Positions 16,419 to 25,366 of a stretch of DNA of 64,000 nucleotides are shown here, piece after piece. The notes below the pieces were generated by a model, which worked only from the letters and a program-made list of their open reading frames with translations, did not search any database and had not been told where the DNA came from. Position 1 is the stretch's first letter. Each line of letters begins with the position of its first letter. The stretch spans positions 5,521,502-5,585,501 of the forward strand of contig NZ_CP070356.1 of the NCBI RefSeq assembly GCF_016919445.1, in the 5' to 3' direction. The translations under genes were made by a program, and so were the position numbers. The stretch comes from Pseudomonas sp. PDNC002 (GTDB lineage Bacteria > Pseudomonadota > Gammaproteobacteria > Pseudomonadales > Pseudomonadaceae).

Positions 16419-16907
16419 ATGAAAATCGGTGAACTGGCCAGCCTCAGCGGCCTCGCCCCCTCGCGCATCCGCTTCTACGAAGCCAGTGGGCTGATCGCCC
16501 CGGCCCGCCGCCTGGCCAACGGCTACCGCGAGTACCCGGCAGAAACCCTCGACCTGCTGGAAATCATCCGCAGCGCCCAGCAGACCGGTTTCACCCTGGA
16601 GGAAATCCGCAGCCTGCTGCCGCACTCCAACCCCATCGAGAACGGCCACGGCGAACTGGTCGCCGGCCTGCGCCGCAAGGTTGCCGAGATCGAAGCGATG
16701 GAGCGGCAACTGCGGCAGAACCGTTTACGCCTGCTGGAAGTGATCGAGGGTATCGAGAACAAGCCCGAGGGCATGGGTTGCGCGGCGAATGCCGAACGCA
16801 TGCTGGCGGAGATACGCGAGCGCAAGGCGCGCAGTGAATCGTCCAAATCTACCTCACGAGTAAAACCCACCTCGGCAGCGAAGCGTCAGGAGCCAGCACA
16901 ATCCTGA
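16419..16907 (+). CDS. MerR family transcriptional regulator (162 aa)
   Basis: The N-terminal winged helix is seen at 1-70 (MKIGELASLSGLAPSRIRFYEASGLI, NGYREYP), followed by a dimerisation coiled coil at about 75-120 and a basic low-complexity tail. No cysteine cluster for metal or iron-sulfur binding is present; there is a single Cys near the end, so it is not a SoxR or metal sensor. It most likely senses an organic electrophile or enone substrate of the divergent flavin oxidoreductase (inference). Confidence 0.88.
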   Translation: MKIGELASLSGLAPSRIRFYEASGLIAPARRLANGYREYPAETLDLLEIIRSAQQTGFTLEEIRSLLPHSNPIENGHGELVAGLRRKVAEIEAMERQLRQNRLRLLEVIEGIENKPEGMGCAANAERMLAEIRERKARSESSKSTSRVKPTSAAKRQEPAQS

Positions 16908-16993
16908 GAACCGTAGGGTGCCTGGAACAGGTTACCCGCCCGACTCACCTGTAGGAGCAACTGTCTTCTTCGGTCACTCTGTGCCACTGAATT

Positions 16994-17105
16994 TCCCTCC
17001 CCCCAGCCCTCTCCCAAAGAGGGGGCAGATCGTGCCGACTGACGCCATGGTTCCACCCTGCACCGACGAGTCCCCTCTCCCTTCGGGAGAGGGTTAGGGT
17101 GAGGG
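16994..17105. repeat. Dispersed composite element, one unit
   Basis: The left end is CCCTCCCCCCAGCCCTCTCCC and the right end is GGGAGAGGGTTAGGGTGAGGG. The spacer CGTGCCGACTGACGCCATGG is shared with the 50-kb array. A 40-bp module (GTAGGAGCAACTGTCTTCTT, continuing to CACTGAATT) abuts its left side, as at 9.3 kb. Confidence 0.85.
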
Positions 17106-17130
17106 CCGATACCGCACGCTGGACAATCAG

Positions 17131-17213
17131 GTAGGAGCGGACTTTGTCCGCGATCGATTCCTGGCCGCTCCGAGCCTGACGGCAACATATCGCGGACAGA
17201 GTCCGCTCCTACG
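17131..17213. repeat. REP hairpin directly abutting the glcC stop codon
   Basis: GTAGGAGCGGACTTTGTCCGCG pairs with CGCGGACAGAGTCCGCTCCTAC across a short variable centre. The right arm ends at 17213, the base before the glcC stop codon, so it may shape the 3' end of the glcC transcript. Confidence 0.9.
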
Positions 17214-17984
17214 CTATTTCCAACCCTCGAGTCGCAAGGTCGCCCGCACCAGCCGCTGCTCTTCCTGCTCGATCTCCCGCAGGTTGTCGCGCACGCCGTG
17301 GATATGCTCGCGGGCGGCGCGCTGGGCCTGTTCCGGCTGGCGCTCGACGATGGCGCGGTACAGACGCGCATGCTGGCGATCGATCTGGCGCTTCTGCGGC
17401 GGGCGGTTGTAGAGGTTGTTCACCGAGGCGAACACGGTGCTGAGCATCAGCTCGTTGAGCGACTGCAGCGTATGCACCAGCACCGGGTTGTGCGAGGCCT
17501 CGCTGATCGCCTGGTGGAAGGCGTGGTCGCGCCGGGCGTGTTCGCGTGGGTCCAGCGGTTGCGGCTCGTCGAAAGCCGCATGCATCTCCTCGAAGCGCCG
17601 GCCGATCAGCAGCAGGTCGACCTCCGTGGCGCGCAAGGCGGCCAGCCGGGCGGACTCCCCCTCCAGCAGCGCGCGCACTTCCAGCAGGTCGTAGAGCGTG
17701 CGCGGCTGCGAGCGGAACAGGTGCATCAGCGGCGAGACGTCGTCGGCGCCGGTCAGGTCGGCAACGAACGATCCCCGCCCCTGCTCGGTATCGACGATGC
17801 CGCGTCCGCGCAACGCGCGCAGCCCTTCACGCAACGCCGAGCGCGAGCAGCCGAGCTTCTCCACCAGGCGCCGTTCCGACGGCAACGCCTGGCCGACCTT
17901 GAGTACGCCGTCGACGATCAGGCGCTCGATCTTTTCCGCCACCTGGTCGGCGACGCGCTGCTTGCCCTGCTGGATGCTGGTCAT
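17214..17984 (-). CDS. glcC: GlcC-like GntR/FadR family regulator of the glycolate operon
   Basis: A 256-residue regulator. Residues about 10-75 form the GntR winged helix (LPSERRLVEKLGCSRSALREGLRALRGRGIV); about 95-235 form the all-helical FCD effector domain of the FadR subgroup, with metal-ligand residues in the DHAFHQAI and HxxLYRAI segments. GlcC proteins bind glycolate and control glycolate oxidase genes. It is divergent from glcD and the gap carries two TGGT-N3-ACCA palindromes of the FadR-group type. Gene order glcC-glcDEFG matches Pseudomonas. LldR or PdhR are alternatives by family only. Confidence 0.85.
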   Translation of the reverse strand: MTSIQQGKQRVADQVAEKIERLIVDGVLKVGQALPSERRLVEKLGCSRSALREGLRALRGRGIVDTEQGRGSFVADLTGADDVSPLMHLFRSQPRTLYDLLEVRALLEGESARLAALRATEVDLLLIGRRFEEMHAAFDEPQPLDPREHARRDHAFHQAISEASHNPVLVHTLQSLNELMLSTVFASVNNLYNRPPQKRQIDRQHARLYRAIVERQPEQAQRAAREHIHGVRDNLREIEQEEQRLVRATLRLEGWK

Positions 17985-17999
17985 CGAACGGCTCCACAA

Positions 18000-18102
18000 C
18001 TGGTAGGACCAGCAGGTATCCACCTGCCTCGTGCCCAACAACCCTAGCCGCCACGGCCGGGCCTTTCCAGCGCAGCGGCACGCAACAACTGGTCGGACCA
18101 GT
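18000..18102. promoter_or_regulatory. Two GlcC operator palindromes in the glcC-glcD gap
   Basis: CTGGT-AGG-ACCAG lies at 18000-18012 and ACTGGT-CGG-ACCAGT at 18088-18102, the second a perfect palindrome apart from its centre. Both fit the FadR-subgroup consensus TGGT-N3-ACCA. Their 89-bp centre spacing would allow cooperative binding or control of both divergent promoters (inference). Confidence 0.75.
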
Positions 18103-18212
18103 GCGAAAGCCGATGGACGCCCGCGAAGCGGCGGCCGCATGTTCACGGCGCTGTGGCTCATGAAGCCCGCCTGACGGGCTCGTCCAATAACAAGATCAGA
18201 GCACCGTGGCCC

Positions 18213-19712
18213 ATGAATATCCTCTACGACGAGCGCGTCGACGGCGCGCTGCCTGCCGTCGACAAGTCCGCCCTGCTGGCCGAGCTGCGCGCGACACTGC
18301 CCGACCTCGAACTGCTGCACCGCGCCGAAGACTTGAAGCCCTACGAGTGCGACGGTCTCTCCGCCTACCGGACCGTGCCGATGCTGGTGGCGCTGCCCGA
18401 GCGTATCGAGCAGGTGCAGGCGCTGCTCAAGCTCTGCCATGCGCGCCAGGTGCCGGTGGTGGCGCGCGGCGCGGGCACAGGCCTGTCCGGCGGCGCGCTG
18501 CCGCTGGAGAAAGGCATCCTGCTGGTGATGGCGCGCTTCAACCGCATCCTCGAAGTGAACACCGCCGGCCGCTTCGCCCGCGTGCAGCCCGGTGTGCGCA
18601 ACCTGGCGATCTCCCAGGCCGCCGCGCCGCACGGGCTTTACTACGCGCCCGATCCGTCGTCGCAGATCGCCTGCTCTATCGGCGGCAACGTCGCCGAGAA
18701 CGCCGGCGGCGTGCATTGCCTCAAATACGGCCTGACCGTGCACAACCTGCTGAAGGTCGACATCCTCACCGTCGAGGGCGAGCACCTGACGCTGGGCAGC
18801 GACGCCCTCGACAGCCCCGGCTTCGACCTGCTCGCGCTGTTCACCGGCTCCGAAGGCATGCTCGGCATTGTCACCGAAGTCACCGTCAAGCTGCTGCCCC
18901 GGCCGCAGGTCGCGCGGGTGCTGCTGGCCAGTTTCGATTCGGTGGAAAAGGCCGGCCGCGCGGTGGCCGATATCATCGCCGCCGGCATCATCCCCGGCGG
19001 ACTGGAGATGATGGACAACCTGTCGATCCGCGCCGCCGAAGACTTCATCCACGCCGGCTACCCGGTGGACGCCGCGGCCATCCTGCTGTGCGAACTGGAC
19101 GGCGTGGAAGCCGATGTGCAGGACGACTGCCAGCGCGTCGACGGCGTGCTGCGCGCGGCCGGCGCCACCGATGTGCGGCTGGCCTGCGACGAGGCCGAGC
19201 GCGTGCGCTTCTGGGCCGGGCGCAAGAACGCCTTTCCGGCGGTGGGGCGCATCTCCCCGGACTACTACTGCATGGACGGCACCATCCCGCGCCGCGAGTT
19301 GCCGCGCGTGCTGCATGGCATCGCCGAGTTGTCGAAGGAATTCGGCCTGCGAGTGGCCAACGTATTCCATGCCGGCGACGGCAACATGCACCCGCTGATC
19401 CTCTTCGACGCCAACGTGCCCGGCGAGCTGGAGCGCGCCGAGGCCATCGGCGGCAAGATCCTCGAACTCTGCGTGGCGGTGGGCGGCAGCATCACCGGCG
19501 AGCACGGCGTGGGGCGCGAGAAGATCAACCAGATGTGTGCGCAGTTCAACAGCGACGAACTGACCCTGTTCCATGCGGTGAAAGCGGCCTTCGACCCGAA
19601 CCGCCTGCTCAACCCCGGCAAGAACATCCCGACCCTGCACCGCTGCGCCGAATTCGGCGCCATGCACGTGCACCACGGCCAGCTGCCCTTCCCCGACCTG
19701 GAGCGTTTCTGA
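18213..19712 (+). CDS. glcD: Glycolate oxidase FAD-binding subunit GlcD
   Basis: At 499 residues it has the standard length for GlcD. It has an N-terminal PCMH-type FAD domain (about 50-230) with VARGAGTGLSGGALP and YYAPDPSSQIACSIGGNVAENAGG, and a C-terminal FAD-linked oxidase domain ending with HAGDGNMHPLI, GGSITGEHGVGREK and FDPNRLLNPGK. It is the catalytic subunit that oxidises glycolate (and D-lactate) to glyoxylate, passing electrons through GlcE/GlcF to the membrane quinone pool. ATG at 18213 gives the conserved MNILYDER start. The stop overlaps the glcE start (TGATG). Confidence 0.95.
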   Translation: MNILYDERVDGALPAVDKSALLAELRATLPDLELLHRAEDLKPYECDGLSAYRTVPMLVALPERIEQVQALLKLCHARQVPVVARGAGTGLSGGALPLEKGILLVMARFNRILEVNTAGRFARVQPGVRNLAISQAAAPHGLYYAPDPSSQIACSIGGNVAENAGGVHCLKYGLTVHNLLKVDILTVEGEHLTLGSDALDSPGFDLLALFTGSEGMLGIVTEVTVKLLPRPQVARVLLASFDSVEKAGRAVADIIAAGIIPGGLEMMDNLSIRAAEDFIHAGYPVDAAAILLCELDGVEADVQDDCQRVDGVLRAAGATDVRLACDEAERVRFWAGRKNAFPAVGRISPDYYCMDGTIPRRELPRVLHGIAELSKEFGLRVANVFHAGDGNMHPLILFDANVPGELERAEAIGGKILELCVAVGGSITGEHGVGREKINQMCAQFNSDELTLFHAVKAAFDPNRLLNPGKNIPTLHRCAEFGAMHVHHGQLPFPDLERF

Positions 19713-20752
19713 TGGCCGATGCCAGCGCCGACCTGCTCGAACAGGTGAACCAAGCGCTCCACGCTCGAACGCCGCTGCGCATTCGCGGCGGCGACAGCAA
19801 GGCCTTCCTCGGCCGTCCGGTGAATGGGGTGGAACTGGATACCCGCGCCCATTGCGGCATCGTCAGCTACGACCCGACCGAGCTGGTGCTCACCGCCCAC
19901 GCCGGCACGCCGCTGGCGGAGATCGAAGCGGCGCTGGAGACCGCCGGGCAGATGCTGCCCTGCGAGCCACCAGACTATTCCACAGCGACCTTCGGCGGCA
20001 TGGTCGCGGCCGGGCTCTCCGGCCCGCGCCGGCCCTGGTCCGGCTCGGTGCGCGACTACGTGCTGGGCACACGGGTGATCACCGGCCACGGCAAGCTGCT
20101 GCGCTTTGGCGGCGAAGTGATGAAGAACGTCGCCGGCTATGACCTCTCCCGCTTGCTCGCCGGCAGTTTCGGCTGCCTGGGGCTGATCACCGAAGTGTCG
20201 ATGAAGGTGCTGCCCAAACCCCGGATGTGCGCCAGCCTGCGCCTGCAAATGGACGTTCACCAGGCGCTGGGAGAGCTGGCGGAATGGGGCGCGCAACCGA
20301 TCCCGATCACTGCCGCCTGCTACGACGGAACGGCGCTGTATTTACGCCTGGAGGGCGGCGAAGGCTCCGTGTGTTCCGCACGCCTGCGCCTGGGTGGCGA
20401 GGAGATCGGCAGTACCTACTGGCAGGACTTGCGCGAGCAGCGCCTCGGCTTCTTCACCGGCCCCGGCACGCTCTGGCGGCTGTCACTGCCCAATGCGACC
20501 CCGGCGATTGCCCTGCCGGGTGAACAACTGATCGACTGGGGCGGCGCGCAACGCTGGCTGAAGTCCGATGCGGACGCCGAGCTGATCCGCCACAGCGTCG
20601 CCGAGTTCGGCGGCCACGCCACTCGCTACGCGCCGGGCGACGATGCGTTCCACCCGCTGCCCGCCGCCCTGCTGCGCTATCACCGCAGCCTCAAGCAACA
20701 GCTGGACCCGCAAGGCATCTTCAACCCCGGCCGGATGTACAGGGAGCTCTGA
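19712..20752 (+). CDS. glcE: Glycolate oxidase FAD-binding subunit GlcE
   Basis: A 346-residue second flavin subunit, shorter than GlcD because the C-terminal oxidase domain is reduced. The PCMH FAD motif is seen as PPDYSTATFGGMVAAGLSGPRRPW and GEVMKNVAGYDLSRLLAGSFGCLGLITE. The final LDPQGIFNPGRMY is the usual end of this fold. It forms the glycolate dehydrogenase complex with GlcD and GlcF. Starts and stops overlap both neighbours by one to four bases, indicating translational coupling. Confidence 0.95.
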   Translation: MADASADLLEQVNQALHARTPLRIRGGDSKAFLGRPVNGVELDTRAHCGIVSYDPTELVLTAHAGTPLAEIEAALETAGQMLPCEPPDYSTATFGGMVAAGLSGPRRPWSGSVRDYVLGTRVITGHGKLLRFGGEVMKNVAGYDLSRLLAGSFGCLGLITEVSMKVLPKPRMCASLRLQMDVHQALGELAEWGAQPIPITAACYDGTALYLRLEGGEGSVCSARLRLGGEEIGSTYWQDLREQRLGFFTGPGTLWRLSLPNATPAIALPGEQLIDWGGAQRWLKSDADAELIRHSVAEFGGHATRYAPGDDAFHPLPAALLRYHRSLKQQLDPQGIFNPGRMYREL

Positions 20753-22023
20753 TGCAAACCAACCTGAGCGAACAGGCCAGGCACCTGCCGCGCGCCGAGG
20801 AAGCCGAGCGCATCCTGCGCTCCTGCGTGCACTGCGGCTTCTGCACCGCCACCTGCCCGACCTACCAGTTGCTGGGCGACGAACTGGACGGCCCGCGCGG
20901 GCGCATCTACCTGATCAAGCAGGTGCTCGAAGGCCACGAGCCCAGCGCCAGCACCCGCGAGCACCTGGACCGCTGCCTGAGCTGCCGCAATTGCGAAAGC
21001 ACCTGCCCTTCCGGGGTGGACTACCACAACCTGCTGGATATCGGCCGCGCGGTGGTCGAGGAGCAGGTGCCGCGAACCTTCGGCGAGCGCGCCATGCGTC
21101 GCAGCCTGCGCGCTGTGGTGCCGAATGCCGCGTTGTTCGGCGCACTGGCCAAGGCCGGGCGGACCTTCTACCCGCTGCTGCCGGAAAGCCTGCAAAGCAA
21201 GCTGCCGCGCCATCCGCATCCGCCCGTGGAGCGCCCGAAACCACGCCACTCCCGACGCATGCTGATGCTCGAAGGTTGCGTGCAACCGGCACTTTCCCCC
21301 AATACCAATGCCGCTGCAGCGCGGGTGCTGGATCGCCTGGGCATCAGCGTGATCCCGGCGGCGGACGCCGGTTGCTGCGGCGCCGTTGACTATCACCTGA
21401 ACGCCCAGGAGGACGGGCTGGACCGCGCCCGGCGCAACATCGACGCCTGGTGGCCGTCCATCGAAGCCGGCGCCGAGGCCATCGTACAGACCGCCAGCGG
21501 CTGTGGTGCTTTCGTCCGCGATTACGGCCATCTGCTGGAGCGCGACACCGCCTACGCCGCAAAGGCAAGACGGATCAGCGACCTGTCCCGCGACCTCTCC
21601 GAAGTGCTGCGCGACGAGCCGCTGGAAGAACTCCACCTGCAGGGCGATCGCCGCCTGGCCTTCCACTGCCCCTGCACACTGCAGCACGCGCTGAAGCTTG
21701 GTGGTGTGGTGGAAAGCGTGCTCACGCGCCTGGGCTTCAGCCTTACCGGCGTGCCGGACAGCCACCTGTGCTGCGGCTCCGCCGGCACATATTCGCTGAC
21801 CCAGCCGACGCTGTCCAGGCGGCTGCGCGACAACCGGATGCAGGCACTGGAAAGCGGCAACCCCGAGGTCATCGTCACCGCCAATATCGGCTGTCAGACA
21901 CACCTGGGTGGCGCGGGACGCACGCCGGTTCGGCACTGGATCGAACTGGTGGAGGAGGCGCTGGCCGACGCGCCGCAACCCCACTCTCACGAGGTGCAAG
22001 CATGCTCAACAAAGCCGTTCTGA
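20752..22023 (+). CDS. glcF: Glycolate oxidase iron-sulfur subunit GlcF
   Basis: A 423-residue electron-transfer subunit. Two 4Fe-4S clusters are bound by C25-x2-C28-x2-C31-x3-C35 (CVHCGFCTATCP) and C75-x2-C78-x2-C81-x3-C85 (CLSCRNCESTCP). Two cysteine-rich CCG motifs follow in the C-terminal half (ADAGCCGAVDYH and DSHLCCGSAGTYS). It carries electrons from the flavin subunits to quinone at the inner membrane. The start overlaps the glcE stop and its 3' end overlaps glcG by 22 bp. Confidence 0.95.
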   Translation: MQTNLSEQARHLPRAEEAERILRSCVHCGFCTATCPTYQLLGDELDGPRGRIYLIKQVLEGHEPSASTREHLDRCLSCRNCESTCPSGVDYHNLLDIGRAVVEEQVPRTFGERAMRRSLRAVVPNAALFGALAKAGRTFYPLLPESLQSKLPRHPHPPVERPKPRHSRRMLMLEGCVQPALSPNTNAAAARVLDRLGISVIPAADAGCCGAVDYHLNAQEDGLDRARRNIDAWWPSIEAGAEAIVQTASGCGAFVRDYGHLLERDTAYAAKARRISDLSRDLSEVLRDEPLEELHLQGDRRLAFHCPCTLQHALKLGGVVESVLTRLGFSLTGVPDSHLCCGSAGTYSLTQPTLSRRLRDNRMQALESGNPEVIVTANIGCQTHLGGAGRTPVRHWIELVEEALADAPQPHSHEVQACSTKPF

Positions 22024-22400
22024 CCCAGCAGGAGGTCGGCCGCATTCTCGCCGCCGCCCGCGATGAGGCGCAGCGCAATCACTGGGCGGTGTCCATCGTG
22101 GTAGTGGACGACGGCGGCCACCCGCTGGCCCTGGAACGCCTCGACGGCTGCGCCCCGGCCAGTGCCTACATCGCCACCGAAAAGGCCCGCAGCGCGGCGC
22201 TGGGCCGGCGCGAAACCAAGGGCTACGAGGACATGGTCAACAACGGCCGCGTGGCCTTCGTCAGTGCGCCGCTGATCACTTCGCTGGAAGGCGGCGTGCC
22301 GGTTGTCGTCGAAGGCCAGGTGATCGGCGCGGTCGGCGTCTCCGGGGTGAAAGCCGGGGAGGACGCGCAAGTCGCCAGCGCAGGCGTGGCGGCGCTGTGA
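22002..22400 (+). CDS. glcG: GlcG, heme-binding-like (DUF336) protein of the glycolate operon
   Basis: A 132-residue HbpS/GlcG-family protein. Seen are [24 protein letters not shown] and [15 protein letters not shown], the conserved core of the family. Its role in glycolate use is not established; related proteins bind heme or act as small-molecule scavengers. It starts inside the glcF coding region with GAGGTG upstream, so expression is coupled. A terminator hairpin follows at 22511. Confidence 0.9.
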   Translation: MLNKAVLTQQEVGRILAAARDEAQRNHWAVSIVVVDDGGHPLALERLDGCAPASAYIATEKARSAALGRRETKGYEDMVNNGRVAFVSAPLITSLEGGVPVVVEGQVIGAVGVSGVKAGEDAQVASAGVAAL

Positions 22401-22510
22401 AGTCGCCGACGCGGCTCCGGCAGCAGGTGCCCAGCGGCCGGGTTGCGGTCGCCGTCGGCTTCGAGCGAGCCGGCGGCGACGCCCGCGAAAGCTTGCCCGC
22501 ATCGTTGTTC

Positions 22511-22546
22511 AAAAGCCCCGTTACGCGCAGCGTGCCGGGGCTTTTT
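22511..22546 (+). terminator. Rho-independent terminator between glcG and glcA
   Basis: AAAAGCCCC and GGGGCTTTT form a strong stem with a T-run. It lies 110 bp after glcG and 108 bp before the permease start, so the permease either has its own promoter or receives reduced read-through. Confidence 0.85.
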
Positions 22547-22653
22547 CCATGGGCGCCGGCGCATCGCCGGCCGCCGTCCAACGCACCACCGACGAAAGTT
22601 ATCCACCGCTGACGCTTTGCCGTGTGCATCCACAACAACAAGGGACAATCCCC

Positions 22654-24342
22654 ATGCAAACCTGGCAACAGCTCTACACCCCGCTCGGCAGCCTCGGGCT
22701 GTCGGCACTGGCGGCCCTCGTGCCGATCATCTTCTTCTTCCTCGCCCTGGCGGTGTTCCGCCTGAAGGGGCATGTCGCCGGCGCGATCACCCTGGTGCTG
22801 TCATTGCTGGTCGCGGTCTTCGTCTACCACATGCCAGTGGACAAGGCCCTGGCGTCGGCGGTCTACGGCTTCTTCTACGGACTCTGGCCGATCGCCTGGA
22901 TCATCGTCGCGGCGGTGTTCCTCTACAAGCTGACGGTGAAGAGCGGGCAGTTCGAGATCATCCGCAGCTCGGTGCTGTCGATCACCACCGACCAGCGTTT
23001 GCAGGTGGTGCTGATCGGCTTCTCCTTCGGCGCGTTTCTCGAAGGCGCGGCGGGCTTCGGCGCACCGGTGGCGATCACCGCGGCGCTGCTGGTCGGCCTG
23101 GGCTTCAACCCGCTGTATGCGGCTGGGCTGTGCCTGATCGCCAACACTGCACCGGTGGCCTTCGGCGCGCTGGGTATCCCGATCATCGTCGCCGGGCAGG
23201 TGTCGGGCGTGGATGCCTTCAAGATCGGCGCCATGGCCGGGCGGCAGTTGCCGATCCTGTCGGTGATCGTGCCGTTCTGGCTGGTGGCGATGATGGACGG
23301 CTGGCGCGGTATCCGCGAAACCTGGCCAGCGCTGCTGGTGGCCGGCGGTACCTTCGCGATCAGCCAGTTCCTCACCTCCAACTTCATCGGCCCGGAGCTG
23401 CCGGACATCACCTCCGCGCTGCTGAGCATGGTGTGCCTGACGCTGTTCCTGCGGGTGTGGCAGCCGGTAAACCTGCGCGAAACTGAGTTCTCCAGCATCA
23501 ATGCCGACGGCACAGCGACGCTGGGCAACTTCGGCGGCGGCGGGCCGCGCCAGGAGTCGCAGTACAGCCTGGGGCAGATCATCAAGGCCTGGTCGCCCTT
23601 CCTGATCCTGACGGTGCTGGTGACGATCTGGACGATGAAGCCGTTCAAGGCGCTGTTCCTGCCCGGCGGCGCGTTGGAAAGCTGGGTGGCGGTGATCGCC
23701 GTGCCCTACCTCGACCAGCTGGTGCTCAAGGCCGCCCCCATCGTCGCCAACCCGACGCCCATGCCGGCGGTCTACAAGTTCGATCTGGTGTCGGCCAGCG
23801 GCACCGCGATCTTCATTTCGGCGCTGATTTCGATGGCCATCCTGCGCATCGACTTCAAGAGCGGCGCGGCGACCTTCCGCGATACGCTGCTGGAGCTGAA
23901 ATGGCCGGTGCTGACCATCGGCATGGTGCTGGCCTTCGCTTTCGTCACCAACTACTCGGGCATGTCCACGACCCTGGCGCTGGTGCTGGCCGGAACCGGC
24001 GCGGCCTTCCCGTTCTTCTCGCCCTTCCTCGGCTGGCTGGGGGTGTTCCTCACCGGATCGGACACGTCATCCAATGCCCTGTTCGGCTCGCTGCAGGCAA
24101 CTACAGCGCACCAGCTCGGCGTGAGCGACACGCTGCTGGTGGCAGCCAACACCACCGGCGGGGTCACCGGCAAGATGATCTCGCCGCAGTCGATCGCTGT
24201 GGCCTGCGCGGCTACCGGGATGGTTGGCCGGGAGTCGGACCTGTTCCGTTTCACGGTCAAGCACAGCCTGATCTTCGCGGCGTTCATCGGCTTGATCACG
24301 CTGGCGCAGGCATATGTGTTCACGGGGATGCTGGTGCACTGA
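22654..24342 (+). CDS. glcA: Glycolate/L-lactate permease (LctP family)
   Basis: A 562-residue inner-membrane transporter of the lactate permease family with about 13-14 hydrophobic helices. Diagnostic segments are [49 protein letters not shown] and [16 protein letters not shown]. It is close to Pseudomonas LldP, but its place after glcDEFG points to glycolate uptake. AGGG precedes the ATG at 22654. GlcA and LldP cannot be told apart by sequence alone. Confidence 0.9.
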   Translation: MQTWQQLYTPLGSLGLSALAALVPIIFFFLALAVFRLKGHVAGAITLVLSLLVAVFVYHMPVDKALASAVYGFFYGLWPIAWIIVAAVFLYKLTVKSGQFEIIRSSVLSITTDQRLQVVLIGFSFGAFLEGAAGFGAPVAITAALLVGLGFNPLYAAGLCLIANTAPVAFGALGIPIIVAGQVSGVDAFKIGAMAGRQLPILSVIVPFWLVAMMDGWRGIRETWPALLVAGGTFAISQFLTSNFIGPELPDITSALLSMVCLTLFLRVWQPVNLRETEFSSINADGTATLGNFGGGGPRQESQYSLGQIIKAWSPFLILTVLVTIWTMKPFKALFLPGGALESWVAVIAVPYLDQLVLKAAPIVANPTPMPAVYKFDLVSASGTAIFISALISMAILRIDFKSGAATFRDTLLELKWPVLTIGMVLAFAFVTNYSGMSTTLALVLAGTGAAFPFFSPFLGWLGVFLTGSDTSSNALFGSLQATTAHQLGVSDTLLVAANTTGGVTGKMISPQSIAVACAATGMVGRESDLFRFTVKHSLIFAAFIGLITLAQAYVFTGMLVH

Positions 24343-24376
24343 CGCGGGATTGTCAGCACCGACATCACAGGTACTT

Positions 24377-24459
24377 GTAGGAGCGAGGGGGACGCCATCG
24401 TTATTGCTCGCGAACCGATTTCGCAGCGGGCGCTGGTTCGCGAGCAAGCTCGCTCCTAC
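24377..24459. repeat. REP-type hairpin after glcA
   Basis: GTAGGAGCGAG and CTCGCTCCTAC arms surround a longer centre in which GCGAACC and GGTTCGC also pair. It may stabilise the 3' end of the glcA transcript. Confidence 0.75.
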
Positions 24460-24471
24460 GAAGGCCAAGAG

Positions 24472-24662
24472 CCCCTCACCCTAACCCTCTCCCGCAAGCG
24501 GGAGAGGGGACTGTTCGGTGCGGGATGAAACCATGCTGTCAGCCGGCACAATCAGCCCCTCTCCCGCTAGCGGGAGAGGGGGCTGTTCGGTGCAGGGTGA
24601 AACCATGCTGTCAGCCGGCACAATCGGCCCCCTCTCCCCCTGGGAGAGGGCTGGGGTGAGGG
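24472..24662. repeat. Dispersed composite element with two tandem 70-bp units
   Basis: The left end is CCCCTCACCCTAACCCTCTCCC and the right end GGGAGAGGGCTGGGGTGAGGG. Two units each carry GTTCGGTGC(A/G)GG(A/G)TGAAACC and TGTCAGCCGGCACAATC. It is an intermediate between the single elements and the long arrays. With the REP hairpin it occupies the 361-bp gap before arfB. Confidence 0.9.
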
Positions 24663-24703
24663 AAAGGCCCGAGCGTCGATATTCCCAACGGCCCGGACCG
24701 TGC

Positions 24704-25117
24704 TCAGTAATCCACCTTCCCCCGCCCCGCCTTGATCGTCCCACGCTTGCTCTTGCCCTCCAGCCGGCGCGTCTTCGAGCCCAGCGTCGGCTTGGTCGGG
24801 CGGCGCTTCTTCTCCACTTTCGTGGCGCTGCGGATCAGCTCCGCCAGGCGGTTGAGCGCGTCCTCGCGATTCTGCTCCTGGGTCCGGAACTGCTGCGCCT
24901 TGATCACCACCACGCCGTCGCTGGTGATGCGCTGGTCGCTGAGCGCGAGCAGGCGTTCCTTGTAGAACTCCGGCAGGGATGAGGCGCGCACGTCGAAGCG
25001 CAGGTGCACCGCGCTGGACACCTTGTTGACATTCTGCCCGCCGGCACCCTGGGCGCGGATGGCGGTCAGCTCGATCTCCGCGTCGGGGATCTGCACGGTG
25101 TTGGAAATCTGCAGCAT
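24704..25117 (-). CDS. arfB: Alternative ribosome-rescue factor / peptidyl-tRNA hydrolase ArfB
   Basis: A 137-residue protein with the catalytic GGQ motif at 26-28 ([12 protein letters not shown]) and a basic C-terminal tail ([25 protein letters not shown]) that enters the empty mRNA channel of stalled ribosomes. It hydrolyses peptidyl-tRNA on nonstop complexes. Length matches E. coli YaeJ. In P. aeruginosa it lies next to mliC as I recall; here a Tsx-like gene is inserted between them. Confidence 0.93.
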   Translation of the reverse strand: MLQISNTVQIPDAEIELTAIRAQGAGGQNVNKVSSAVHLRFDVRASSLPEFYKERLLALSDQRITSDGVVVIKAQQFRTQEQNREDALNRLAELIRSATKVEKKRRPTKPTLGSKTRRLEGKSKRGTIKAGRGKVDY

Positions 25118-25229
25118 GGGGATGATTCGGGAATGAACAGTACGTCAGGATACCGCGCAGCGCCGCTGGTGTCCCGAAGCCATCTAGCCCGCCGTAGAGC
25201 ACCCGTTCCTGACTTTCGCGTCAATTTTT

Positions 25230-25251
25230 GTATACGAACTTGTGTACAAGT
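25230..25251. promoter_or_regulatory. Candidate operator upstream of the Tsx-like porin
   Basis: GTATAC (25230-25235) is followed 2 bp later by ACTTGT-GT-ACAAGT (25238-25251), a perfect 6+2+6 inverted repeat in an AT-rich island. No regulator gene is adjacent, so the binding protein is unknown; the spacing of T/A half-sites resembles GntR-family operators. Confidence 0.4.
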
Positions 25252-25366
25252 TTTTCTTGCAATGTCATCAATTCACCATTAGAACCCAGCCTGTCACCGA
25301 CCGCAGTTCCTCCTGCGGGACGCCGGCCCCCAAGCCACAAAAACAAGAAAAAGACAGAGGTGCAGC

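Noticed and set aside
17214-19676. 820-codon minus-strand frame covering glcC and the glcD antisense
   Set aside because: Only the first 771 bp (glcC) shows protein-family features; the upstream part is antisense to glcD and lacks any domain.
24377-24662. Insertion sequence or phage remnant after glcA
   Set aside because: No transposase, integrase or target duplication; it is fully explained by a REP hairpin and a two-unit composite repeat.
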